From assembly GCA_022825825.1 (NCBI GenBank), contig JAJDWA010000033.1, positions 1-64,000 on the forward strand: a stretch of DNA of 64,000 nt, in the 5' to 3' direction. How positions within the stretch are numbered: the stretch's first letter is position 1; the number at the start of each line of letters is the position of its first letter. The DNA is from Candidatus Poribacteria bacterium (GTDB taxonomy: Bacteria; Poribacteria; WGA-4E; WGA-3G). Below are positions 54,149 to 62,894 of this stretch, piece after piece. The notes beneath the pieces are model-generated. The model saw only the letters and a list, made by a program, of their open reading frames with translations. It was not told the DNA's origin and made no database searches. Position numbers and translations under genes: made by a program.

Positions 54149-54221
54149 GTAGGCATGTTTTGTTCACGCGCCGTTTATCGTGTCTTAGGTCTGGCACGGC
54201 GCGTGGACAAAACGCGCCTAC
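54149..54221. repeat. Long GTAG/CTAC-ended hairpin
   Basis: GTAGGC (54149-54154) and GCCTAC (54216-54221) are the outer arms. Inner arms TTTTGTtCACGCGCCG and CGGCGCGTGgACAAAA pair at all but one position, with a 22-nt loop. This 73-bp unit has the same left end (GTAGGCATGTTT) as the repeat at 19194. It lies in the gap 54045-54247. Confidence 0.65.
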
Positions 54222-54247
54222 TGTTCGTGGTAAGTCCTAAATGTCTT

Positions 54248-54304
54248 TTATTTTTTCTGGTACGTTCCCTTTAGAAAATTTTCTAACTCCTCAAATGTAT
54301 CAGG
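54248..54304 (-). pseudogene. C-terminal remnant related to the gene at 56110
   Basis: A short frame encodes IPDTFEELENFLKGTYQKK and a stop. It matches the C terminus of the protein at 56110 (FDTFEELEEFLQETYQSR) at about 12 of 17 positions, with the DNA also similar. It overlaps the last bases of the GmrSD-like gene in another frame. It is best read as the leftover end of a second copy of that gene. Confidence 0.5.
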
Positions 54305-56000
54305 AATCAGTTAATTTAGGGTAAATCCATATTTTAAGGGCTTTCTCTGCAAGCTCTTCTGCTCTTGTCTGGATAGCACTCTCATTCCATATACTTGTTT
54401 CAACCAAACTTTCATTCAAGCGTAATCGAGTATCACGAAATCCACCGGGTCTAAGTTCTTTTTTTTCGCTAAAGGAATGATCGCTTAACTCTGGATTGTA
54501 CCCGGTTAGGGTAAGGTTACCAATAGTGTGAAGGTACTGCTCATGTATCTCTTGCCAATTCTCACCTAATTCCTTTTGCCATTCTTCCGATAGATCGTCA
54601 TTTTGTGGCATTACATGCTCGACAGAATAATCCTCAATATGACGAATCGGTTGTTTGTTATTATGATTCTCCAATTTCCGTAGTAGATATTGACACCTTT
54701 TCTGATTATTATATACACCTTTAACCTGAAATTCTTGTTTAAATTCAGAATCAGAGGGAAAGCGATATGTATCAGACATTTCTCCCAATTTCAAAAAAGT
54801 TTCCTTCAAACTGTTAAGATAATTGCTTTTGAGAACATTCGGCATCAACCTTTCAGCAAAGGTTCTATTTAAACTGTTGGTTGGAATGTCGCATATTGCC
54901 CTTCGAAAAACATAACTTTCTACTAGGTGAAGAATCTTAACTGTTTCTAATTTGCTTATATTACCTTGTTTATAGTCATCATAAACTTCAAGTAAGAATG
55001 GATATGCTACAGTCACTTCAAGTATATTGATATCTGAGAAACATTTTTGAAGTTCTGAGTCCTCTTCTTTTTCTAAGGCAAAAGAAACATAGTGATTTGA
55101 ATAACGGGCAATTTTAGCAATTTTGGATTGTAGTTTTTCAGGTGTTATTTTTCTTGGAACATGGTTTTTGAAAGTTTCGTAAACAGCACCAATATTCGGA
55201 ATCTGTCGCCTTTCTAAAGTAAGATAGTCCCTTACAAACAAATCGAACTTCTTCGCGTAAGCATCTCCAAAACGTTGCTCCATTGGTAACCAATGATCAT
55301 TATATAGTTTACTCTGGAAATCGAAATTTTGTCCCATGAGTACATAGTTTCGTATGAGATCTGCTTGTGATAGACTTAGTCCAGTAGAATTAAGACTTTC
55401 AAAAATCAATTGTGGGTCATCATTATCAGGGTTCAAGGCAATGTCTACGATTACCAACTTTTTAATTCCAGCGTAAACCGTTTTTAGATCAGCGTTTTGT
55501 AGTTTAGTTTCAAAAAAGTTGAAGTTGTTTTCTAACCTCGGTGAAGCATCAGATGACAGTTCTCTATTTTCTAACAACTGAATTAATGTACTCTTATCTT
55601 GGTTTGTAAGTAATAGTTTATAACGCAGCTGACCATCTTCATCAGCATTGAAAAGATAGTAATTTGAAAGTTGTTTTGGTTTTATACCTATATCAGTGTT
55701 GGGCTTCTTGATAGCTCGGTGGAGTGCTAAGATCATTAATGATAAGGTTGTTAGCCTTTGTTGTCCATCAATAACAAGTAATTCCGGTACTTCTGCAGCC
55801 TGCATGATACCCTCACCTATGTAGACAATAGAACCAAGAAAGTGAGATGAAATATCATTGTTTTCTCCAATACGTAACACGTCATGCCACAGTTGTTCGC
55901 AATGTTGATTTTCCCAACTATACCTTCGTTGAAAGATTGGTATACGGAACTGCTTTGGAGCTCGTAAAAAACTCAGAAAATTTTTTTCATTTGCAATCAT
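54300..56000 (-). CDS. DUF262/DUF1524 (GmrSD-like) endonuclease
   Basis: 566 residues. The N-terminal DUF262 domain has IPIFQRRYSWENQHCEQLW and the ParB/Srx-like VIDGQQRLTTLSLM motif, which in GmrS-type proteins binds and hydrolyses nucleotide. The C-terminal DUF1524 HNH-like part has YSVEHVMPQNDD and LHTIGNLTLTGYNPELS with the His and Asn residues. Fused GmrSD proteins cut modified phage DNA (type IV restriction). The ATG at 56000 has AAGGAA 6 nt upstream. It lies 109 nt after the P-loop/deoxyribosyltransferase-like gene; a remnant of that gene family follows it. Confidence 0.88.
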   Translation of the reverse strand: MIANEKNFLSFLRAPKQFRIPIFQRRYSWENQHCEQLWHDVLRIGENNDISSHFLGSIVYIGEGIMQAAEVPELLVIDGQQRLTTLSLMILALHRAIKKPNTDIGIKPKQLSNYYLFNADEDGQLRYKLLLTNQDKSTLIQLLENRELSSDASPRLENNFNFFETKLQNADLKTVYAGIKKLVIVDIALNPDNDDPQLIFESLNSTGLSLSQADLIRNYVLMGQNFDFQSKLYNDHWLPMEQRFGDAYAKKFDLFVRDYLTLERRQIPNIGAVYETFKNHVPRKITPEKLQSKIAKIARYSNHYVSFALEKEEDSELQKCFSDINILEVTVAYPFLLEVYDDYKQGNISKLETVKILHLVESYVFRRAICDIPTNSLNRTFAERLMPNVLKSNYLNSLKETFLKLGEMSDTYRFPSDSEFKQEFQVKGVYNNQKRCQYLLRKLENHNNKQPIRHIEDYSVEHVMPQNDDLSEEWQKELGENWQEIHEQYLHTIGNLTLTGYNPELSDHSFSEKKELRPGGFRDTRLRLNESLVETSIWNESAIQTRAEELAEKALKIWIYPKLTDS

Positions 56001-56109
56001 ATACTTTTCCTTATAGGTCAAAATTGATGAAATTAAATTCAGATGTCAAATCGGCATGACATCTAAGTATAATTGTCAAGTGAGATTTCAGGGCACTGGT
56101 AATTAACGT

Positions 56110-57144
56110 TCATCTGCTTTGGTATGTTTCCTGCAGGAATTCCTCTAACTCTTCAAATGTATCGAAAATCTTATCACATAAGTTTTCAAAAAAGATGCTT
56201 CGCGTCTCGTTGTAAACAGCATATACAGGCTTATTATGGCGGGTAGCATAGTTCATCTCGCTAAGAACACCTGGCGATAATTTGTCCGTAGGATACAGCA
56301 CAACAACGAAATCGCTTTGATGAACAAACTGGTAATCCCGCGAGATGGTTCGCGTTTTTATCTGCTCAATTACGTCATCGTCCAATTCGCTCATCGTTTC
56401 AGGCACGTTCAACATTTCGTCATCACCACCATCCGCTTTTGAGAAGGTAACGAGTGCCATATCCTTAATTGTCAGCGGATCAAAAACAATAAAAGAGTGA
56501 CGGAGTTTTGTGCCGAGTTTGCGAATTTTTTCTATCTCCTCCGGCGTATCTCTTAGCAGTGTAATCGGATAACTGAGATAGAATTTCGGTTTGTCTGAAA
56601 AAAGTAATTCATAAAAATTAGCGAGTTCGTGTTGCCGTGCGACAGTATAATGCGGTTTTTCTGTAAGATGTGCGATCTGCCTTGTCAAAAATTCTTCCTC
56701 GTCTAACCAAACATTAAGTGCTGCCTTTTTGATACCCGCCCACTGCGTGCTTTTTTCCATCCGCGCGTAGATGTCCGCGATATTGTCAACTACGTTGATA
56801 AACATATCGGGTGGAATAATCTCAATATCTTTAAATGAAAACCCTTCAAGCAGACTGCCACGCCATCGGAAACAGGCGTGTAACCCGATGATAGCGTGTT
56901 GGTATGATTTGGCATCTCTTGCGATTTCGTAGAAGGCAGTGCGCCGTGCTAATGATAAAACGGCTGGGTCTGAGTCAAGCACTTTTTCTGTGAAATGGAC
57001 GCGTGACTCCGCAGCAACCCGGTGCATATAATCGCCAACATTGAAAAAACCGATGTTGAGTTCTCTTTGCACGCAGAGTGTCTCAAAATCTGCGAGTAAC
57101 TCTTTGCGTCCTGAACAACTGATGCCTGTACAGAAAATATTCAT
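56110..57144 (-). CDS. P-loop kinase-like / nucleoside deoxyribosyltransferase-like protein
   Basis: 344 residues from the ATG at 57144. The N-terminal segment MNIFCTGISCSGRKELLADF looks like a P-loop of the adenylate-kinase type, but with SGRKE in place of the usual GK[ST]. The C-terminal part (about 195-335) resembles nucleoside 2-deoxyribosyltransferase folds: KFYLSYPI at the start, YQFVHQSDFVVVLYP, and LSPGVLSEMNYATRHNKPVY with the Glu expected to act as nucleophile. A nucleotide-processing enzyme is likely. Neighbourhood with a GmrSD-like nuclease hints at defence, which is inference. Family assignment is tentative. Confidence 0.65.
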   Translation of the reverse strand: MNIFCTGISCSGRKELLADFETLCVQRELNIGFFNVGDYMHRVAAESRVHFTEKVLDSDPAVLSLARRTAFYEIARDAKSYQHAIIGLHACFRWRGSLLEGFSFKDIEIIPPDMFINVVDNIADIYARMEKSTQWAGIKKAALNVWLDEEEFLTRQIAHLTEKPHYTVARQHELANFYELLFSDKPKFYLSYPITLLRDTPEEIEKIRKLGTKLRHSFIVFDPLTIKDMALVTFSKADGGDDEMLNVPETMSELDDDVIEQIKTRTISRDYQFVHQSDFVVVLYPTDKLSPGVLSEMNYATRHNKPVYAVYNETRSIFFENLCDKIFDTFEELEEFLQETYQSR

Positions 57145-57289
57145 TGTTTCATAACCTTTGCTTATTCTGAAACTCCGCTTATATTTATGGAGTATACCAC
57201 GATTGCTGTGTGAATTCAAGGAATTTGTGTATCAAAACGATTTGCGATTTGGACTTGATTTACACGATAATTATCTAAAGGAGAAACAG

Positions 57290-57502
57290 ATGATGACGCA
57301 GAATAAATTTCCGCCAGGGTGGGATGAGACGCGTGTACGAAGTGTTATTGCTCATTACGAACAACAAACAGAGGATGAAAATAAGGCTGCTTTTCAAGGT
57401 GAGGATAGCACGTTGATGGCGATTCCTACGGAATTGGTCCCAGCTGTGCTTGAACTGATTGACAAACACATTGCGGTGAAACAACATCAAAGAGAAAGTT
57501 GA
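57290..57502 (+). CDS. Small antitoxin-like protein
   Basis: 70 residues. AAGGAG lies 6 nt before the ATG at 57290; the frame is open further upstream but without a ribosome site. The pattern FPPGWDETRVRSVIAHYEQQ followed by MAIPTELVPAVLELIDKH is one I know from short proteins encoded next to toxin-like genes in cyanobacteria and Poribacteria-like genomes. No toxin follows on the same strand: the next gene (57589) is convergent and of unknown family. Probably a solitary antitoxin-type regulator. Confidence 0.65.
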   Translation: MMTQNKFPPGWDETRVRSVIAHYEQQTEDENKAAFQGEDSTLMAIPTELVPAVLELIDKHIAVKQHQRES

Positions 57503-57588
57503 AACTAAATGCTCAAAATCATGATACGCTGTGGGTTCTGGTTGCTATTTCCCAATTTTGAGGAAAAAAATTAATAGACTAATTTGGA

Positions 57589-57864
57589 TTATATATTATC
57601 TAAAAAATTTAAAATTTTAAGTGATTTTTTGACATCTTCATCAGTATCTCCTATAATTTGTGGCAACCCATTTCTAAAGGCGTTAAGACGCTTGCAACCA
57701 TAGTATACTCCAAGCAATAAAGCTGCGTGTCTCTCTTCTTCACCAATCAACGTTCCTGACTCTCCACCTTCATAGAATACCCTAAAAGCATTATTATAAG
57801 CGTTGACTGATTCAAAAGCTGTTTCTATTTCACGAGCTTTGCTTGCACAAAAACTTGCATACAT
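57589..57864 (-). CDS. Hypothetical protein
   Basis: 91 residues, helical (SKAREIETAFESVNAYNNAF, then EERHAALLLGVYYGCKRLNAF). No clear ribosome site before the ATG at 57864. It begins 24 nt after the glycerophosphodiesterase stop in the same direction, so it may be read by coupling. No family recognised. Composition is protein-like, so it is kept. Confidence 0.5.
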   Translation of the reverse strand: MYASFCASKAREIETAFESVNAYNNAFRVFYEGGESGTLIGEEERHAALLLGVYYGCKRLNAFRNGLPQIIGDTDEDVKKSLKILNFLDNI

Positions 57865-57888
57865 TGCGATTGAATTTTGGCGAAAAAG

Positions 57889-58605
57889 CTAAACCGCTGC
57901 AAATCGCCCTGGATAGTTAGACGTAATACCTTGGACTCCGAAAGCACACATCTGACGCATACGATCAATATCGTCTACTGTCCAACCCCACAGTGCAATA
58001 CCACGGCGACGGACTTCGTAGGCAAATTCATCGGTTATCAGTTGGTGATTGACATTAAGTAAGCTGCTTCCGAGTAAGCCGAGTTGTTGACACAGTTGGA
58101 TAGATGGGGTATGTCCGTTACTGCTTCCGATAAGCCATCCTGTCGGAATGCGCGGTTCAAGGGTGCGAATAGTTTGTAAAACGGAGGTGTGAAAAGAGAT
58201 GATAACAGTTAATTCAAGCATGTCCATCTCGCGGATTTTTTGGACAACAGCCTCGGCTATAGTATCATCTTTAATTTCCAAAAGTGCAATCGCACTGCTT
58301 GTAATACATGTTAATGCTTCTGCAAGCGTTGGTACCTGTTCGCCTTCAAACTTAGGATGGAACCATGCGCCAGCATCGGCACGTTTGATAGTTTCTAATG
58401 TTGTTTGCTTAATCAGACCGCTTATATTTGTCGTTCGATCCAAAGAAGCGTCGTGTATTACAACAATTTCACCGTCAGCAGTGCCGTGCAGGTCAAGTTC
58501 AACGGCATCCACACCGATTTCAATTGCTTTCTTGAATGCTGTAAGTGTATTTTCCGGGGCGATCCCTGATGCACCACGGTGTGCGATCCGAATCCACGTG
58601 TCCAT
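57889..58605 (-). CDS. glpQ: Glycerophosphodiester phosphodiesterase
   Basis: 238 residues, the short cytoplasmic (UgpQ-like) type without signal peptide. It cuts glycerophosphodiesters to glycerol-3-phosphate and an alcohol. Active-site motifs: RIAHRGASGIAPENTLTAF (H9, R10, E18), VELDLHGTADGEIVVIHDAS with metal ligands and the second His, and ALLEIKDD. It follows the NtrC-type regulator by 6 nt and is probably co-transcribed with it. Confidence 0.92.
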   Translation of the reverse strand: MDTWIRIAHRGASGIAPENTLTAFKKAIEIGVDAVELDLHGTADGEIVVIHDASLDRTTNISGLIKQTTLETIKRADAGAWFHPKFEGEQVPTLAEALTCITSSAIALLEIKDDTIAEAVVQKIREMDMLELTVIISFHTSVLQTIRTLEPRIPTGWLIGSSNGHTPSIQLCQQLGLLGSSLLNVNHQLITDEFAYEVRRRGIALWGWTVDDIDRMRQMCAFGVQGITSNYPGRFAAV

Positions 58606-58611
58606 AATGCT

Positions 58612-60048
58612 CTATTCCCGACTATTGTCATCACCATGCTGTTTTATTTTTTTTATAAGAGTCGTTCGACTGATGCCAAGCAATTCCGCGGTTTTGCTAT
58701 GGTTGTCCGAGCATTCATCTAACGCGAGTTCAATGAGTGCTTTATCTAACAACGCGACAACATCATCGTAAAGTTGTTGGCTACCTTCGGCAATCGCGGT
58801 TTGCGTAATTCCCCGTAAAACAGATTTGAGAGATGTTTCCAACTGTGACGGATCGGGCGTGGTGGGGCTGTGTCCCGTATGTATTTCTAAAGGTAGATCA
58901 TCTGGCAGGATTACATCTGATCGGGAAAGCGTTGCTGCACTTCTGAGGCAGTTTTCTAACTCTCGGACATTACCAGGCCATGCATAATTTTGTATCAACT
59001 GCATGCCTTCTTCTGATATACCACGGATCGGTTTGCCAAGTTCATCTTGGATAAGTTGCAGGAAATGGGTAACAAGCAATGGAATATCTTCCTGCCGTTC
59101 TCGCAGCGGTGGAAGATGGAGCGAGATACGTTTGAAACGGTAGTAGAGATCAGCACGGAATTCTCCGAGTTTGACCATTTCTCCAAGTTCCTGATTTGTT
59201 GCAGCAATGACACGCACATCCACTTTGAGTGTTCGTGTGCCACCTAACCTTCCAATCTCTTGTGTTTGCAGTGTGCGTAGCAATTTCACCTGCAGTACGG
59301 GACTCATGTTAGCTACTTCATCAAGAAAAAGCGTTCCACCGTCTGCCAACTCAAATCGTCCGGGTTTCCCTTGCGCTTTAGCGCCTGTGAATGCCCCTGC
59401 TTCATAGCCGAACAGTTCACTTTCTAACAGTTCATCAGGAAGTGCGCCACAGTCAACTGGGACGAAGGGTTTATCTCTCCGTTCACTTCCAACGTGAATT
59501 GCGCGGGCAACGAGGTCTTTTCCTGTTCCTGTTTCACCTTCAATTAAAACTGTGGTTGCATTGCTTGCCATCACCCCGATGAGTTTGTAAATTTCGCGCA
59601 TTTGCTCGCTTTTTCCAACGAGTCGATGTCCCCGTTGCTCCGTTGGCGAATCGCTGTCTGCTTCCACAGGCAAAGTGCTGCGGACAGATTGCGTTCGAAA
59701 AGCACGTTCAAGGACGCCTTTTACGACATCTAAATCTATCGGTTTCGGCACAAAATCGAATGCATGTAGACGCATTGCTTCTATTGTCGTTTCCACATCG
59801 TCATAAGCAGTAATGATAACTACAATTACCCGCGGGTGGTGCACCTTAATTTTCGCTAATGCTTCCAAACCACTCATTCCAGGGAGCCCGACATCAAGTA
59901 GAACAACATCCGGTTTCTCGGATGCGATGCGGTGCAAACCATCCTCAGCGCTGTTCGCTATGGCGGGGTTATAACCTTCACCTTCAAGGAACTGTTTAAA
60001 TGCCAAACAGATTTTCTCATCGTCGTCAATTACCATAACATGTTTCAT
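58612..60048 (-). CDS. NtrC-type sigma-54-dependent response regulator
   Basis: 478 residues. The receiver domain (1-120) has the acidic pair DDD at 8-10, phosphoacceptor D52 in VVLLDVG, and Lys in PKPIDL. The AAA+ domain (about 140-385) has Walker A GETGTGKD, the sigma-54 contact loop GAFTGA, and arginine-finger region FRADLYYRF. The C-terminal Fis-type helix-turn-helix is HSKTAELLGISRTTLIKKIK. No histidine kinase is adjacent, so its signal partner is unknown. It shows that sigma-54 promoters should exist in this genome. Confidence 0.94.
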   Translation of the reverse strand: MKHVMVIDDDEKICLAFKQFLEGEGYNPAIANSAEDGLHRIASEKPDVVLLDVGLPGMSGLEALAKIKVHHPRVIVVIITAYDDVETTIEAMRLHAFDFVPKPIDLDVVKGVLERAFRTQSVRSTLPVEADSDSPTEQRGHRLVGKSEQMREIYKLIGVMASNATTVLIEGETGTGKDLVARAIHVGSERRDKPFVPVDCGALPDELLESELFGYEAGAFTGAKAQGKPGRFELADGGTLFLDEVANMSPVLQVKLLRTLQTQEIGRLGGTRTLKVDVRVIAATNQELGEMVKLGEFRADLYYRFKRISLHLPPLRERQEDIPLLVTHFLQLIQDELGKPIRGISEEGMQLIQNYAWPGNVRELENCLRSAATLSRSDVILPDDLPLEIHTGHSPTTPDPSQLETSLKSVLRGITQTAIAEGSQQLYDDVVALLDKALIELALDECSDNHSKTAELLGISRTTLIKKIKQHGDDNSRE

Positions 60049-60085
60049 GATGATCTTCCTTACCTATTTGGCATCTTTACGTCTT

Positions 60086-61360
60086 TTACCGTTTCCCGCC
60101 TTCTATTGAAAGTAGAAACTTTTTGCCATCGTCGCTCATCTCAGGTTCACCCACCTCTGCTGTCTGTTCTTCCAGTTTTTTCTTGAGAACCGGGTAAGAA
60201 TCCACAATGGGCGTTTCACTAAGAGATGTGAGAGCCGGTTTACGCGCTTCGGCAGTTGTAATTGCTTCTGCGAGTCGTTCATTTTTTTGTACTATATGTT
60301 CTGCATCCTTTGCTTTGAAGTCCGATAAAACTTTGTCAGCAAACAGTTCTAATGATTCGCATATATCTTCATGCCGATTCATACCTGCTTGTTGAATAAA
60401 AACAACTTGATCGACACCTGCGTCCTCCATTATTTCTAAATGTTCACGGACTTGGTCGGGTGTGCCGATTCCCGCACGCGCCTCAGCTGGATCCTGCTCT
60501 GATTGTTTATACAGTTTCCAAATATTTGTTTCCCCTGGAACTTGTGAACCGTTATAATAATAGTGTGCGAGGGCAAATCGGAAGAAACGTAAGCCATCTA
60601 AACCGCGGGCAAGCGCAGTCGCCTCATTTTCATGGCAAGAAAAACCAGACACCATAGCGATGTTCGGGTTCACCCTTTGTGTTAGCGGCGTGCACTTGTT
60701 TTCAAAGGTTTCGTAGTACTCCTCCACCCAGAATTTTGCTTCGTCTGCACCGACAAAGGCAAAGGTAAGAGCGCCTAACCCGTATCTTGCTGCATATCGC
60801 AAACTATCTCGGCTGGAACAGGCTACCCATGGCGGCGGATGTGGTGTTTGCAACGGCTTCGGTACAACATTACGAGGCGGCATTGAGAAATGTTTCCCAT
60901 CATAACCTGCATAAGGTGACTGCACCATCATTTTCGCAGTTTCGCGCGTACATTCTTCCCACATCTCCCGTTTACACTTTGGGTCAACTTTGAATCCACC
61001 GAGTTCCATGTGGGATGCAGATTCGCCTGTTCCCCACTCTACGCGCCCGTTTGACACTAAGTCAAGTGTAGCGATGCGTTCGGCAACACGTGCCGGGTGG
61101 TTGTATGCTGGTGGCATCAGCACGATACCGTGTCCTAACCGAATCTGCTTTGTCCGTTGGCTGCATGCCGCGAGAAATACCTCTGGTGCTGAGGAATGTG
61201 AATACTCTTCAAGGAAGTGGTGTTCTACCTCCCAAATATAGTCAAACCCAAGTCTGTCAGCCAATTCAACTTGTGCTAATGCATCTTGAAAAAGTTGATG
61301 TTCTGCCCCGTCGTACCATGGACGTGGAATTTGGTGTTCATAAAACAACCCAAATTTCAT
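60086..61360 (-). CDS. LLM-class flavin-dependent oxidoreductase
   Basis: 424 residues, luciferase-like monooxygenase fold. Family segments: GFDYIWEVEHHFLEEYSHS, IRLGHGIVLMPPAYNHP, LVSNGRVEWGTGES and GTPDQVREHLEIMEDAGVDQVVF. The last 75 residues are charged and probably extra to the fold. It uses FMNH2 or F420 to act on an unknown organic substrate. It lies 38 nt upstream of the NtrC-type regulator in the same direction. Confidence 0.9.
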   Translation of the reverse strand: MKFGLFYEHQIPRPWYDGAEHQLFQDALAQVELADRLGFDYIWEVEHHFLEEYSHSSAPEVFLAACSQRTKQIRLGHGIVLMPPAYNHPARVAERIATLDLVSNGRVEWGTGESASHMELGGFKVDPKCKREMWEECTRETAKMMVQSPYAGYDGKHFSMPPRNVVPKPLQTPHPPPWVACSSRDSLRYAARYGLGALTFAFVGADEAKFWVEEYYETFENKCTPLTQRVNPNIAMVSGFSCHENEATALARGLDGLRFFRFALAHYYYNGSQVPGETNIWKLYKQSEQDPAEARAGIGTPDQVREHLEIMEDAGVDQVVFIQQAGMNRHEDICESLELFADKVLSDFKAKDAEHIVQKNERLAEAITTAEARKPALTSLSETPIVDSYPVLKKKLEEQTAEVGEPEMSDDGKKFLLSIEGGKR

Positions 61361-61423
61361 GCGTTATGTTATTTCCTTTCTCATATTAGCCTAAAGTTTA
61401 CAACTATTTGGACATTGCCAATT

Positions 61424-61447
61424 GGCGAGTTTCGGAAACTCGCCTAC
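61424..61447 (-). repeat. REP-like hairpin with GTAG foot
   Basis: Perfect 10-bp stem GGCGAGTTTC (61424-61433) with GAAACTCGCC (61435-61444), followed by TAC. The surrounding gap (61361-61513) also has CTAAAGTTT (61391) and CACTATAGG (61481), which weakly recall the ends of the element at 9414. Confidence 0.6.
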
Positions 61448-61513
61448 CGGTCGTGAGAATGTATATTTATTCCATAATTCCACTATAGGCCAAAGTTTAA
61501 AGTTTTACTGTAT

Positions 61514-62284
61514 CTACGATTTTTCGAGCGTCTGCATTTCCGCTTCTGTTAGCTGCCATTCAAAGATGTCTAAATTTTCACGCAGGTGTGGTTCGGAACC
61601 GGATTTTGGAATGACAACAATGTCTTTCTGGACAAGCCATCGCAATGCGACTTGTGCTGCTGTTTTTCCGTGCCTGTTGCCGATTTCTGCTAATTCCGTA
61701 TCTCCCGCGAGGTTCCCTACTGCCAGCGGTCTATGAGCAGTAATAGGGATATTGCGTGTTGCGCAATGCGCTCGCAACGTTTCTTTGTTATTGCGGACAT
61801 GGTACTCAACCTGATTTGTGCAAATTGGTAGTTCAGATACCTCACACGCCCGGTCAACTTGAGCAATGCTAAAATTGCTGATGCCGATGCTTTTCACTTT
61901 GCCCGCGTCATAGATTTCTTGGAAGGCCCTAAAAGTTTCCTCAAAAGGCACAGTGTCGCTTGGCCAGTGGATAAGTAATAGATCTACATAATCCATCTGT
62001 AAATCGCGGATACACACATCAAATTGTGACAGCACATCGTCATGTTTCAGATGCGTATGCCAAATTTTGGTTGTGATAAAGAGGTCGTCACGTTCAACGT
62101 TTATATCCCGAAGTGCCTTCCCTATTTGCCGTTGGTTTTCGTACATCCACGCAGTATCAATATGGGTATACCCCATTTCAATCGCTATTTTGATAATTCG
62201 TTCGCACTGTCTGCCTTTTAGCTGCCAGGTGCCTAAACCTAACATTGGCATTTCGTGTCCTGAGGCAAGTTTGACGTTTTTCAT
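61514..62284 (-). CDS. Aldo/keto reductase
   Basis: 256 residues, the shorter AKR5-like (2,5-diketo-gluconate reductase type) group. Catalytic residues: Asp in MGYTHIDTAWMYENQ, the following Tyr, Lys in FITTKIWHTH, and His in LLLIHWPSD. ISNFSIAQVDRACEVSELP and VVIPKSGSEPHLRENL are cofactor-side motifs. NADPH-dependent carbonyl reduction is expected; substrate unknown. Monocistronic. Confidence 0.92.
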   Translation of the reverse strand: MKNVKLASGHEMPMLGLGTWQLKGRQCERIIKIAIEMGYTHIDTAWMYENQRQIGKALRDINVERDDLFITTKIWHTHLKHDDVLSQFDVCIRDLQMDYVDLLLIHWPSDTVPFEETFRAFQEIYDAGKVKSIGISNFSIAQVDRACEVSELPICTNQVEYHVRNNKETLRAHCATRNIPITAHRPLAVGNLAGDTELAEIGNRHGKTAAQVALRWLVQKDIVVIPKSGSEPHLRENLDIFEWQLTEAEMQTLEKS

Positions 62285-62495
62285 GACTATAATGTGGGTT
62301 TAAAAGCAGGTCCCAAACACTCCTTTTTTTAAATGCATGATAGTCAATATTAAAAAAAAGTCAAGGGAAATATGCGACCAATCAATAGCAGCCTGTTCGC
62401 ACTGCTCAATGGCAATCTCAACGGCACATTTGGCAGATTCCAGAAGGTGCTTGGTGTAATAGCATAAATTATAGAAGAAAAGTCCAATGGGCAGG

Positions 62496-62894
62496 TTAGT
62501 ATGGGTGGAGTTCAATGATTCCTGTTGAGAACGAAATGTTAACATCAAAATGCCTCAAGAAATTTAAGCCTAATACGCCATCTACGGTTGATTCTACAGG
62601 CAGGTCATGGCATAAGACATCAATGTTTTCAACAGTTTCCCCAATAGCAGTCAATTTACGTACGGTTATGATTTTAGCAGGTACAGTACCACTGCCTGTG
62701 GTAAGACGGACTCTGTGTTTTGGGCTTGAGAGGTCGTATCCCAAATCTAAAACAACTTTTGTCGGAATTAAGGTGTCTGAGGCTCCTGTATCTAAAGCTA
62801 CAAGCAGATCGCGGAAGTCGTTCCTATTGATACCTGCAACTTTAAGAGGAAGTATGATTAACCTCCGTGAAGAATTAAACGAAATATGTCCCAT
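62496..62894 (-). CDS. Retropepsin-like aspartic protease
   Basis: 132 residues, single-domain clan AA protease that would act as a dimer. The catalytic motif is D35 in LVALDTGASDTLIP, and the second hallmark is DGVLGLNFLRHFDV near the end. No signal peptide. The start overlaps the stop of the preceding small gene by 1 nt (TAATG), so both are made together. A processing role on a partner or on itself is possible. Confidence 0.85.
   Translation of the reverse strand: MGHISFNSSRRLIILPLKVAGINRNDFRDLLVALDTGASDTLIPTKVVLDLGYDLSSPKHRVRLTTGSGTVPAKIITVRKLTAIGETVENIDVLCHDLPVESTVDGVLGLNFLRHFDVNISFSTGIIELHPY

Noticed and set aside
62300-62548. Minus-strand frame with ESAKCAVEIAIEQCEQ
   Set aside because: Overlaps the end of the protease gene in another frame and has no ribosome site. 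It may be a worn gene fragment, but I could not tie it to a family.
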